Of a stretch of DNA of 64,000 nucleotides, positions 1 to 9,360 are shown piece after piece. The notes beneath the pieces were generated by a model. The model had not been told where the DNA came from. It did not search any database and saw only the letters and a program-made list of their open reading frames with translations. Positions within the stretch are counted from its first letter, which is position 1. Each line of letters opens with the position of its first letter. The stretch spans positions 40,943,883 to 41,007,882 of the forward strand of contig NC_087069.1 of the NCBI RefSeq assembly GCF_963678635.1, in the 5' to 3' direction. The translations under genes and the position numbers were made by a program. The stretch is from Symsagittifera roscoffensis. Its lineage: Eukaryota; Xenacoelomorpha; Acoela; Convolutidae.

Positions 1-10
1 TGAAGAAGGC

Positions 11-430
11 ATGCAAGAAGTGGGTTACAGCATATCAGTCATGCCAACAAGTGAAGGATCCCAGGAAATTGAGTCATCTGAGTTCAATGAGGTGGTACGG
101 ATTGATCACCAGAAGATATGCATGACAGACAGTGGCCAAAATCAGGTCCCGTTAATGATCGAGACATGCAATCATTTGATCACTACGTGGATAGCGAGGC
201 ATGGATCAGTGGAGAGGTAAAATCGGACATTGGCATCGATGTTGAGGGTGTATTGTTCCAGATACATGACTGAATGGGATAGGTATCTTCCACAAGTCAT
301 GGGAGCTTATAACAGCATGCAACACTCCAACACGGGAATTAGGCGCATAAGAGGTTGACTGGACACGAAACATTTTTGCTTTTGACTTTTTTTACCCAAA
401 GTATGTAGGAAAGAAAACATCACCACAAGT
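11..430 (+). pseudogene. Integrase remnant (copy A)
   Basis: Translated pieces such as IDHQKICMT and WIARHG match the integrase core of copy B at 39080-39250 almost word for word. The following DNA (about 230-430) matches the downstream integrase region, including its approach to the C-terminal domain. Only the later part of the integrase core is in the window. It is a fossil piece of a retroelement and is not expected to be active. Confidence 0.75.
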
Positions 431-599
431 TTATGTAAGGGATGTGATTAGATGTTAACAAGAACTGAACGACTTTGCAGACGAAACACACAGAAAGCAG
501 CTGGTGCAAAAGCATACTCAGTAGGAGATTACGTATTGACAAGAAATCAGCTGGTGCAAAAACCAAATTCAGTAGGAGACTGCGTATAGGTATTTCAAA

Positions 600-1256
600 A
601 CGTTATACCACCGAAAGAAACCAAGAAATTCCTAAAGAAGTGGAGGGGACCATTCATGATAACGGAAGAGCCCCAAGAGGGACGTTGTTATAGACTGAGT
701 ACCGGCCGAGCTGCGCACTTTGAGAACAATAGGCCACACAACCCATCCACAGAGGACTGGTGCATACGCGAAGACATAGAAGAGGGCAATTATCTGATGA
801 TGGGCCCTGCCTGCGAGGTCAATCAAAAAAGAACAAGAGAAAAGAATGACGCAAATGAAGCCCTAGAAGACGGAAATAATCCGCCGCTAGATCTGGATCC
901 CAATGAAATAATTGAAGCAGATGAAGCAACCTTACCCTACGCAGAAGAGGACTGGTAGGACCCCGAACAGATAGAGGTTCCCAAGAACTTGGAACCAGAT
1001 CTACCGTTTTTGATGCAGACACGACAGAGTGACAGGACAAGACCTGCAAAGAAGTATAACCCTTACGGAGACGAGACTTCGTAGTGGAAAGGATAGACTT
1101 GAAGAAATAGTGGAAGATTTGGTGGGTCTAGAGGAAAAATCTGCGTCACAAGACATAGACATAGTCGATGACCAAGACGAGGGGTGGGTCGACGACCGGT
1201 CTAAACCTGAAGTAGAACTTGAAAATGAGCAGCACAGTCATTCGAACAAGAGTTGA
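600..1256 (+). pseudogene. Integrase C-terminal region and acidic tail (copy A)
   Basis: The stretch around 620-760 encodes a version of the GPF-type (GPY/F) integrase C-terminal region: it reads GRAAHFENNRPHN against GRAAHYENIKPHN in copy B (39743-40732). The acidic tail with the LPYAEEDW motif follows near 920-958, and a further charged stretch at 1029-1256 corresponds to the copy B tail. The function is known from the family: this domain of Ty3/gypsy integrases binds DNA or chromatin. The function of the tail is unknown. Confidence 0.7.
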
Positions 1257-1649
1257 CGAAACTGAGCGTCTTGGAGTGACTGAACCAAATGACATTGGAC
1301 CCAAAATAAACCAGTGTCAAGATTTAGGACGTAGATCGCGAGAGCATGAAATATACCAAAAATGACAAAGATGATCCTTCCTGGGCAGCCCAGGAAGGGC
1401 AATTGCTCATTCCTGCGCCCAACCTTGTCCTAATATCCAGCATACAATCGACGGGGACGTCGATGGATATATTTGTCCGGGGAGTGCGGTAGGACTTACC
1501 CACACTGAAAAATAATTGAAAAAATTAAAAATAGCATGAGAAACAGGTGACATAGAAGCAGAAACAAGCGAAGACCCTGAGAAACTGGACATAGGGAGAG
1601 TAGTAGAATCATATTTTAACTTTTCAAATGAAAACTCAAATAGCCTTAT

Positions 1650-2075
1650 ACTAACAGACAGCGATTTTATATTTACAAAAGGGCATGTGCGATACCGATC
1701 ACAGCGGAAATGAGTTTTAGGACAGCGTTAGCTGCAGATTTTAAGAGACAATATAGAAACATAGAACTTCTGAAGAAGCAAAGACCAGGAATAGGATGTG
1801 TAGCATCCTTACCTTCGGCGGCTTCGCAATTACCAAGAAAATATCTATGCTTCTTGATGACGAGGGCGACCGAGAAGCAGCATGTGGAACCTGAAGACGT
1901 GGTTCTGTCCTTGACGAGACTGAGAGTTTTCCTACTGGAGAGGGAGGTGATGGAGCTCTCGTTTTCGCTTTTGACTAAAACCAAGGACGACCGCATCCAC
2001 TGGAGCTGTATGCGCTGACACACGTAAACTTTTCTGATACTAACATACAGTTGTATTTACATAAGAAATATTGTT
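1650..2075 (+). pseudogene. Macro-domain-like module (copy A)
   Basis: The open stretch 1710-2018 (102 residues) aligns with the copy B module at 40795-41242: SFRTALAADFKRQY against SFKTALSADFKREY, then LCFLMTRATEKQHVEP against LCFLVTKATDRQHVDP. The pattern of a basic helix, a hydrophobic strand with L(V/M)T(K/R), a helix with LxxLRxFLxER and a final strand resembles the OARD1/TARG1/Poa1 branch of macro domains, which remove or bind ADP-ribose. The DNA just upstream retains the TDSDFIFT motif also seen upstream in copy B. The assignment rests on pattern recognition by eye. Confidence 0.55.
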
Positions 2076-2489
2076 TGAGTATAGGCTGAGTGTAGGTTGA
2101 GTGTAGGATATGTTGTGTAAAATATAATATGTTATGTGTTTTCTTATTAGGAACTTGGGTTTGGAAGAGTCAGTGACCACGAATGTTCGAGCAATAATCT
2201 TAGGAATAGATCCAAAGTTTAGACTGTCCACTCGTAGGTCAAATTCCAAGGTTTTAGAAATGATTTATTTTAAAATGTTTCAGGATCAAAATCTTTTTAT
2301 CTGACTGTTTCTCAATCAATGGTACACAAGTTTGGAGTAACGTGGTCAAATGTGATATCCATTGCTTTTTTCCAGATCTCGACTGATCGTTTAATTACTC
2401 ATCAAATTTCATTAGTGCAAACTGATAATCCAAATCGAATCATTCGAAAAGGACATCTTTCACTTAAATGAACTGCTGGACCCACGGAA
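2076..2489 (+). other. Spacer between macro-like and SGNH regions (copy A)
   Basis: About 410 bp without a coding match. It corresponds in position to 41243-41716 of copy B, and both contain T/G-rich stretches with repeated TATGTT or TGTT words followed by a conserved (A)GATCTYGAYTGATCG-like stretch (near 2374 in A and 41624 in B). A TTTTCTTATTAG sequence near 2140 looks like a splice acceptor. A spliced message for the downstream genes is therefore possible, as some gypsy-like elements use for their third gene, but nothing here proves it. Confidence 0.4.
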
Positions 2490-2786
2490 GTGTTATTGAT
2501 GGTCGCTTATGGACAACAGGGAGTACTAGACCGCCCAAACATGAGGGTAATGAGGTGGAGAAGCGGGGCACTCTCAGGAAGTGACTTGACGAACGAGCTT
2601 GAATTGGGAAGTTCCAGGGCCTACCAACCAGGTGAGATGCCCCTTCCGACCAAACCTAGGCCTATATTGAGAAGGTTGCATCAAGAAATCAGTAACGAGG
2701 CAGATTCGTCTAGCTCACAACTAAGAATGGCTGTGCCACCAAAACGGGTGAGAGTAGAAGAGGAAATACAACAGACAAGACCATGA
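2490..2786 (+). pseudogene. Start of SGNH-region protein (copy A)
   Basis: The 98-residue open stretch contains RWRSGALSGSDL and PPKRVRVEEE. These match RWRRGEMSGHDL and PPKRVRVSEIE in copy B (41717-42170). The region upstream of the hydrolase is therefore conserved: an N-terminal helical part, a proline-rich linker, then a Lys/Arg-rich nuclear-localisation-like patch (PPKRVRV). No known domain is recognised in this part. It is a fossil piece. Confidence 0.65.
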
Positions 2787-3016
2787 AAAAGCTGAACGAA
2801 AAAAAGACGAACTGGAGAGGGTGAGCAAAAACCTTGCTTACAACTGAAGAGGAACGATACACGTGTAAGAGACTGTTCTAAGACGGCAACAAGAAGCAGA
2901 GCGAGAATATAGAGCGTTTGTGGCAGGATTACAAGGAGTGATGGGAACGACTAGCATTAACGACAGCAGTAGAGAGAAACAAACACGCAAGGAATGTTCC
3001 TAGAGGGCAGTCCCCG

Positions 3017-3607
3017 ATGGAGCTTCTAACGCCTCGCGAACTAAGCCAGACGACAGAAGTGCAGACCCCAACAGCAGCCGGCAATGTAACGATCCCGGAC
3101 CCAAGTGACACCCTGGGTAATCCAGTCGTGAAGCAGACCATGCGAGAGCTGGTAGAAGCAGCTGAACGGCTTGTAGCCTACAGGAGTGTGCCAGGTTCCG
3201 GGGTGACTGCACCCTGTGGAACGATTGACAATAGAGGCAGAGTTCTCTTCGGAAGCGATAAAAAATACGGAGCTGCTATCACGACGAAACCGACAAAGAC
3301 CTTAAAAGCCCCTGACAGGAAGATAAAGGAGACGCCCATAAAGAAAGTGTCCCGCGTATTGACAGACAACCAGATTAAGAACAACTTCACAGGAGCTCCA
3401 GACACGGACATGCGAGCATGTTTTAACCGATCGACGTGGAGTCCAGCAGTGAACATGCAGCAAACGCCACTCGAAACATCACAATTGATTTTAGGCGATA
3501 GACTGGTGAGAATTTTGCAGAACTCAAGAACCTCATGGATTACTACGGTGATGGCATTCGGAGGCGCCACAGTATCCCAGCTATATCGGATGGCATTACT
3601 ACGGTGA
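3017..3607 (+). pseudogene. SGNH hydrolase region, N-terminal part (copy A)
   Basis: This 196-residue open stretch contains IPDPSDT (also in copy B) and ends with LILGDRLVRI followed by AFGGATVSQLYRM. In copy B the equivalents are LIIGDSLVRD and TFGGASVAQVIKM, the first conserved block of the SGNH/GDSL fold. The rest of the hydrolase domain is absent because copy A ends here. Between IPDPSDT and the GDS block, copy A carries a longer, diverged linker rich in Lys and Thr. Confidence 0.7.
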
Positions 3608-3650
3608 TGGCATTCGGAGGCGCCACAGTATCCCAGCTATACCGATGAAA
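3539..3650. repeat. 57-bp tandem duplication at the truncated end of copy A
   Basis: The segment beginning ATTACTACGGTGATGGCATT occurs twice in succession, offset by 57 bp (about 3539-3595 and 3596-3650), with only a few differences at the end of the second copy. It lies exactly where copy A stops and the minus-strand fossil starts, so it may be a product of the end-joining event that made the junction. Confidence 0.85.
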
Positions 3651-4335
3651 GATCTGAGGTAATTTAGAGATTTTGGTGGTTGTAGTACCATCACTGCTTC
3701 GATATATGAGTGTTTCGGTCTTATTCGTGTACCGTCAATCTCGTATCCCAGCCAGGTAAGCTTGTTTTTTGAAAGTTCGCATTTTTTCAATTTTAAAGCA
3801 AATCCTTCTTTTCCTAATCTTGATAAAATTTCCTTGACTATTTCGTTATGCCTGGTAATTAATCCTTTCGGCACTATCAAAATATCATCTAGGAAACCCA
3901 ATACTCCTTGTATTCCCAAAATTCCTTCGGCAGGTCTGTTAATCCAAAACTCCGTTTTTAAATCTGTATGTTCCCGAAATTAAGCCGCAGAAAATAAGTG
4001 TTTTAATAGATTTAGCTTTTGAAATTTATTTTTGTATATATAGGAACTCATCGGTTTTGCGTCAATTGCTAAATTGACTGTGCCATCTTTTTTGCTGTGA
4101 TCACTACCGGAGCACGAATTGACCACTTGTGCATTTGGCTAGCTTCACTATGTGGCCTTCCTTTATAAGTTTTTTGATTTCTGCTCCCACTGTTGCTTGA
4201 ATATGGACAGACAATCCTCTGCTTTTTTGCTGAAGCAGAAATAGAGGTGATTTGAATAGTGTGAATACCTTGCGGTTCTTTGATTGACCTAACATTGAAC
4301 AGGTTTTTGCTTTTTTGACATTTTGGTTCTTCCAA
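3650..4335 (-). pseudogene. Reverse transcriptase fragment (Ty3/gypsy)
   Basis: The minus-strand open stretch at 3599-3919 contains FLDDILIVPKG, the catalytic Y/F-x-DD box of reverse transcriptase. It is followed by HNEIVKEILSRL and KKCELSKNKLTWLGYEID, the thumb-side pattern typical of Ty3/gypsy elements. The upstream part (4104-4295) has VGAEIKKLIKEGHIVKLAKCTSGQFV, the N-terminal fingers region of gypsy-type enzymes that read KCT(x)QFVSPVVIT. The two parts belong to one decayed domain. The family makes cDNA from element RNA in cytoplasmic particles. Confidence 0.85.
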
Positions 4336-4399
4336 GTTCTTGTTTTAGCTGATTCGTGGTCTTTACCTTCTGAAATTGCGCTATATGAAATTATAGTAG

Positions 4400-4790
4400 A
4401 CTTTAGCTATGTTGTTACTGTCCCGAGTTTTGATTGGATGTCGAAACCCAATAAGCATTGGGTCCTATTCCCGGAGATTAGGAACTTTGCTCCTTTAAGT
4501 TTCCAGCCGCTTGAGCAAATATCAATTTCTAACGTCCCATAGAGTTTCATAGACTTGTGGTTTTAATCAACATAAGTTGTGCTTATCGTGTTCTTATCCA
4601 AATATAGGATTCTTGCTAACCATAGACCTACCGAACGTTTGTTAAAGAACGAAGCTGGACTCCCAGTGTCGATGATGGCGGCGCTATACACTGAATCTGT
4701 TGACTTCAAAATTGCTTGGAGGCTTTTTGTTTTGCCTCAGGTGGAGTTAACTGCTTCTAAGTTTTTGACTATCTCTGTCTGAATAGATAA
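4400..4790 (-). pseudogene. Retropepsin-like protease fragment
   Basis: On the minus strand, translation across about 4700-4640 gives an AAIIDTGSPASFF segment, a D(T/S)G active-site loop of a pepsin-family retroelement protease. Further on (about 4540-4430), ICSSGWKLKGAKFLI and CLLGFDI resemble the C-terminal strands of the domain (the LLG motif). It sits between the zinc-knuckle region and reverse transcriptase, as expected for Ty3/gypsy. In this family the protease cleaves Gag and Pol precursors. Confidence 0.7.
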
Positions 4791-4889
4791 GTCGTATTAT
4801 CAGAGATTTCGGACTTACAGAGATTATTAGGACCGTACGATTCTCTGAAATGTCTGAGTTTTTGAAAGTGCAATTTTACTCGTCCAGCT

Positions 4890-5861
4890 CCCGTTATTCG
4901 ACGTCACCTTGCGTGCTGTTTTAGCAATGAGCGAAATGTCCTTTTTTCCGCAACTTCTGCATTTTGCACGCCTGGCTTGACAATCCGCTTTACGTTTGGG
5001 TGAAAATATTTTTCCACAGAATTAGCAAGGTTTCGATTGGGCGTTCGGTTGGTCTTGTTGAGTTTTTGATTCAAACTTTTTCCCCAGCCCTCTGTACCCT
5101 CTGTTTTGAACATCGTTTGTAGCTTGGATGTACCTTAGTGATTCTAGTTTTACCCGAAATTGATTAGAAGAATTGATAAAAATTGTCAGGTTGCTTGCTG
5201 CAGACAGATTCTGTTTTTTGCTGTTGTGTGAAAGTTTTCGCTGTTACGTGCCCTTTCTCTTGCAGCAATGCGGACTTCAGGGTGTTATCTACTGTGATTT
5301 CTGGTCTAATGTCAGAATATCTCATTTTTGCAATAAACATCTCGCAGATACTTTCCTTTTCAGTATCCTCGGTTCATCCACACTTAGAGGTTTGTCTTGC
5401 TAGACGAAGATAAAAAGATTCGAGACCTTCTCTTTCTTCAATTCATGCGTTGTAAATCTGCATCCCTTCAGTGATAATTTTTTTTCTTGTCTGAATTTTT
5501 GTTACAAGCGTCGTGGAAAAATTTGAATGTTTTGAGCAGAGATTTATATGTGCGTTTTGTTGAAAAAACCTTTTCTTTTCGTCATTTCCTGAGCCAAGAA
5601 GAGTTTTGATTTTTTTGATGTGTCTGCTTCGTGGTAGTACACAATTGGACTTAATTTGGGTCCCTTCTTCCGTCTTTTTTTTGTTCGCTTCGTTTGTTTT
5701 TCTGATTGCTGCTTCATTCCTTGCGATCCAATTTTCCTTTTCTGCCGCCAATTCTGAAGTTTGAGTAGTTTCTTGTTACGGCGATGGGTCGTCATGTACC
5801 GGTGCTGGGTACTAGTAGTTCGGTCTTGTCCTCTGATAAAACAAAATGCTGGCTGCCCCAT
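4890..5861 (-). pseudogene. Gag-like and zinc-knuckle remnant
   Basis: Minus-strand translations over 5544-5861 and 5443-5751 are rich in Lys, Arg and Gln. They contain GNDEKKRFFQQN, which may correspond to GNEGKKIFGQKF in the Gag at 62628-63185. Near 4960-4900 a Cys-rich KCRSCGKKD segment looks like a nucleocapsid zinc knuckle. The homology is weak in the 5150-5550 part. The assignment rests mostly on position upstream of the protease. Confidence 0.5.
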
Positions 5862-5869
5862 GTGAAATT

Positions 5870-8800
5870 CCTTGAATTTTATCTGAAATCTGAAATCATG
5901 TTAAGCTTGAAATAATAGTAAAAACTAAAAGTAGTTATGGTAATTAAAGAATTTTAAGCATTTATAATCTTTCAATAGTTTACGAAGAGTGAGTTAGCTT
6001 CAGCACCGCAAAGCTGAGGAACATAATAGACACGATTAATATTGAGCGATAATAGAACAACTCTTTCCATCCTCAAGAGTTGAAAAAAGAGTTGCAGTAA
6101 TGAAAGAAAAGATTAATAATTAGAAAGGAGAAAAAAGAGGCATTTGTATTTTGGGTTTGTTTTGAGTTCAAACACTAAAACATGACCAGCTCATGAAAGA
6201 ATTTTGCATAAAATTTGATTTTATTTAACTGTCTTGGTAACTGTCAATTGAACCGCTAGCCCCGAAAAAATCAAAATCCAAAAAGCCGACAAAAAAGATG
6301 AAGACTCGCTCTGGGGGTGTAATTTCACTAACATTCAATTGCATTTATTTTTTGACGAATCGTTTATTTGTTTTCTTTCAGTTGAAACAGTCTTTAATCG
6401 AACAATGAAACATGCATCTAAAGTTTTCGATAAACAGCCTGGACTCTGATAAAAAACTTCAAAACTAAGGCGGAAAACATGAGTTTTTTCAAAAGCATTC
6501 TTTTCGTTAAAGAGGATTGCTCATTTTATAATTGGACAAAAATTTGCTGACAGTAGTTTTTAAATTTGCTGAGCTTATTCACAGGTACTTCGTGCGTAAA
6601 CAATTTTCCGTTAGTTTTGAGGAACACTCGAAAATTAATGCAATGAAATGCGGAAAACAAAGTCCTAACGTGTGCATATTTTGATCTGGTAAAACAAAGT
6701 TTGATAAAGAAACAAAACCCTAGTGTTTGATAAAATACTAAACAGTTTGACAGCCAAAAATTGGTATTTGCTTTTTAAAACGCCAATTTTTTCAAAAAAA
6801 ATGTAATTATTTTGATCAAATTTTTAGATTCAATATCTTTATTTCAATACGCAACTAGCGATTTATGTTAATAAATGAATATTGAAAACAGTTGCAAGAA
6901 TGAAATAACAGATGATTAGTCAGTAAGGACAAAAATAAGAAACACAAGACATTTGATAAATTTATCGGCTTTTTTGCATTCGAAAACAAAAAAATACGGG
7001 CAACTCGTGCATGAATTTTGTATAAATTTTGATTCTTGTAAGAAGTTTCTGTAATCAAGTTCAATTTAGATTCTTGAAAAATCAAACTTCTAACAACCGA
7101 CAGAAAAAACTCGAAGAATCGCTCTGAGCCTGAAACTTCCCTGGTAAACAATTACTTTCGATTTCTGGACGAAGTGACCTATTAACTTCCGGTTGAAGCA
7201 ACCCTTATTAGGACAATTAAAATAAACATCTAAAGTTTGTATTCAATTGAATCAAATTTAGGACTAAAAATTGATAACTAAATTGGATAAATTGTAAATT
7301 TAGTTTCGCAGAAACCGACGTCGTCATCAAAAATTTCTCGATTGCTTGCACATCGTGCCTACCGAATATTCGGTATGAAACATCTGAAACTATTTCGCAA
7401 CCGCCCCTACATTTGGATTCAAGCTTCGCAAAAACGAGTGATGACTCTTTCGACACGGAAAGCGAAGTCGACTGAAAGGAACAACCTCGTCGTCTTCCAC
7501 AAAAATTGCGAATAGTTAAAAAAGAAAAAAGATGCGGAAATATTCCTTCGGACGGGACGCACAACGAAGATACCTGGTAGGTTCGTTGCTTGAAACCTTG
7601 AACGATAGGATACGGTCAATATGATTGAGGTGGAAATTTCAAGATGAAACGCTGGCAAAATCGACTACTAAAATGGACAAACCAGACTTACGGGACCGAA
7701 TACGACACGAACAAGTGATTTGCCCATGTGAAACGATTATTGGGCGCCTGTTGAAAGTTCGAATATGATCCGGCTAGTGCGGATCACGGAGAGATCCATA
7801 GAAATTATTCGAGCGGGGAGGAAGAAGCTCCTAAAACAGATTACAACCAAACTGAGAGCGGACAGCTAAAACAACTAAGAAAAGAAGATGAAAAAATCTA
7901 AGTTTTGATTAAAAAACTCTAAAACTCAAAAACTTTTCAGAATAGGGGGACTGGAGTACATCCCTAGCCGTATAAGGCAACCTGTTACATTGATTATATT
8001 AGTAAATCCATTTAGGTGACAGTGACTAGTCATTGGTTGCAGTTATCTAAATTCTTGTTTTTATTTTATCAAAGCTAAAGCGCCATGGCCATGTTTATGA
8101 ATCGAAACCGCTATTCTGAATTCAACTACGATAACTTTTTTTCGGTAAGCGCATCCTAATGATAACAATCGTGGATAAACTTGCTGCGATATTTATGATA
8201 AGCTCCTTATATCTGGCCAATAAGCTTATACTGGTCAATATATCATTTGAGTGAAGACATGACAAAAACGTAATTCTAGGATGCTGTTGGGTTGTATAGA
8301 TTTTCCTAACTTGCTTTTTACCAAAGTTCAAGGTTTTAGGTGAGGCGCAGTGAACTTTTCGAGAAATTTTGACTATTAGTTTTCATCTGTTTTGTTGTTA
8401 CAGACTCTGCTTTATAAACCAAGGTTGGCAAAATGCTTGATTGGCGTGGACTTCTGAGTAACTTTTGATCTACGAAGAGAGGTCATCTTGAAACATGAAA
8501 CCCAAAGAAGAGTATCCAGTTTTTGTAGTTGTAGCTCGAGATGAAGACGAGCTTGTTTATTTGTTGGTCAAGCGTTTGAATGAGTGTACTATCTGTATTC
8601 TCATGCAAGGGAAGCCATTGGATTGTTTTATGCAGAAGTAATTGTGCTATGATTTGATGAGATATCATCTCCTGCGAAAAAAAACATATTGTTATAAAAC
8701 CACATTTTTTCAAACTAAATTCGTTTTCTCTGTGAGAAGTAATAAAAAAATTTAAAAAAACTAGGCACACTTGACAGACATATTTAATTAGGTCAACTGG

Positions 8801-9360
8801 AAAACAATTTTTGTAGAAAAAAAACAATAAGAAATTGATAAAACTTAGAAAAAAAAACATTTCACAAATTTCATCTCATTTTTCGTATTTTTTTTTTGAA
8901 TTTTTGATTACCAAAATGGTGCTAAGAAATACAAAAAAAAATGATTTTGGTTGATCAAAAGTAAGCTTCAATTAAGCCTTAATTTAAGTTTCCATTAGCT
9001 TTTGTAAGCCTGCATGACCTTATTAAGTCGAAATTTGACCAGAAGTCAAAAATTTCGAACCAGCCATTCTCAACACTGAGTGAATGTTTCATACTTCTTA
9101 AGAATCACGGTTGAAATAACTTTGAGGTGATTTGTTTCTCGAACCATTCAAACAATTGTTGTGGTTCCCGATTTTGCGAGATAAACAAAAAGAATAAAAT
9201 AAAACAGACCCGAATACAAAGTTCCTACGCTTTTTTCAAATGATCTGAGCAAAAAGGAAAGGCTAACTAGAGCAACATATAAGAGACAATTTGCAAAGGG
9301 AGATACTGAGGCACAACCACTAAGGCAAAAGAGTGATACTGAGAAAAACGACAGGAAAGA
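5870..9360. other. AT-rich region without a recognised gene
   Basis: Only short random open stretches occur on both strands. The sequence is dominated by A/T runs. A somewhat more GC-rich island at about 7300-7800 contains an acidic reading stretch (AKTSDDSFDTESEVD near 7430-7480), which might be the remains of an element protein but matches nothing I recognise. No LTR, TIR or RNA gene was found. Confidence 0.6.
6120..7230 (+). repeat. Pair of strongly diverged direct repeats
   Basis: About 6120-6420 and 6890-7230 share a series of landmarks in the same order: CATGA(A)(A)GAATTTTG(C/T)ATAAA, a GTAACTGTCAA/GTAATCAAGTTCAA segment, AGCCGACA/AACCGACAGAAAAAA, and GA(C/A)TCGCTCTG(G/A)G followed by a CAATT(G/A)C stretch and ATTT(T/C)TGGACGAA-like sequence. 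They are too diverged for an exact boundary and look like two old copies of one non-autonomous repeat. Confidence 0.45.

Larger units (their letters stand above)
1..3655 (+). mobile_element. Fossil giant Ty3/gypsy-type element, copy A (3' half only)
   Basis: This is a decayed relative of the giant element at 27874-52249. It runs in the same order: integrase remnant, integrase C-terminal region, acidic tail, macro-like module, spacer, then the start of the SGNH hydrolase reading region. The left side is cut by the window edge. The right side stops inside the SGNH region near 3650, where a minus-strand Ty3/gypsy fossil begins. No LTR of this copy is visible. It differs clearly from copy B at DNA and protein level, so it is an older or sister-subfamily copy. 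It is broken, with many breaks. Its value is comparative: it shows that the accessory genes downstream of integrase are a shared property of the family. Confidence 0.85.
3650..5870 (-). mobile_element. Fossil Ty3/gypsy element (gag-protease-RT part), minus strand
   Basis: Reading the minus strand, the order is gag-like (5861 down to about 5150), zinc-knuckle region (about 5110-4890), protease (about 4790-4400) and reverse transcriptase (about 4295-3650). The order and spacing are those of a Ty3/gypsy element. RNase H and integrase are missing at the 3650 junction, and no LTR is seen beyond 5870. It is clearly a different clade from the giant element, and resembles the fossil at 62563-64000 in its protease surroundings. 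It is heavily decayed, with many breaks. Confidence 0.8.
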
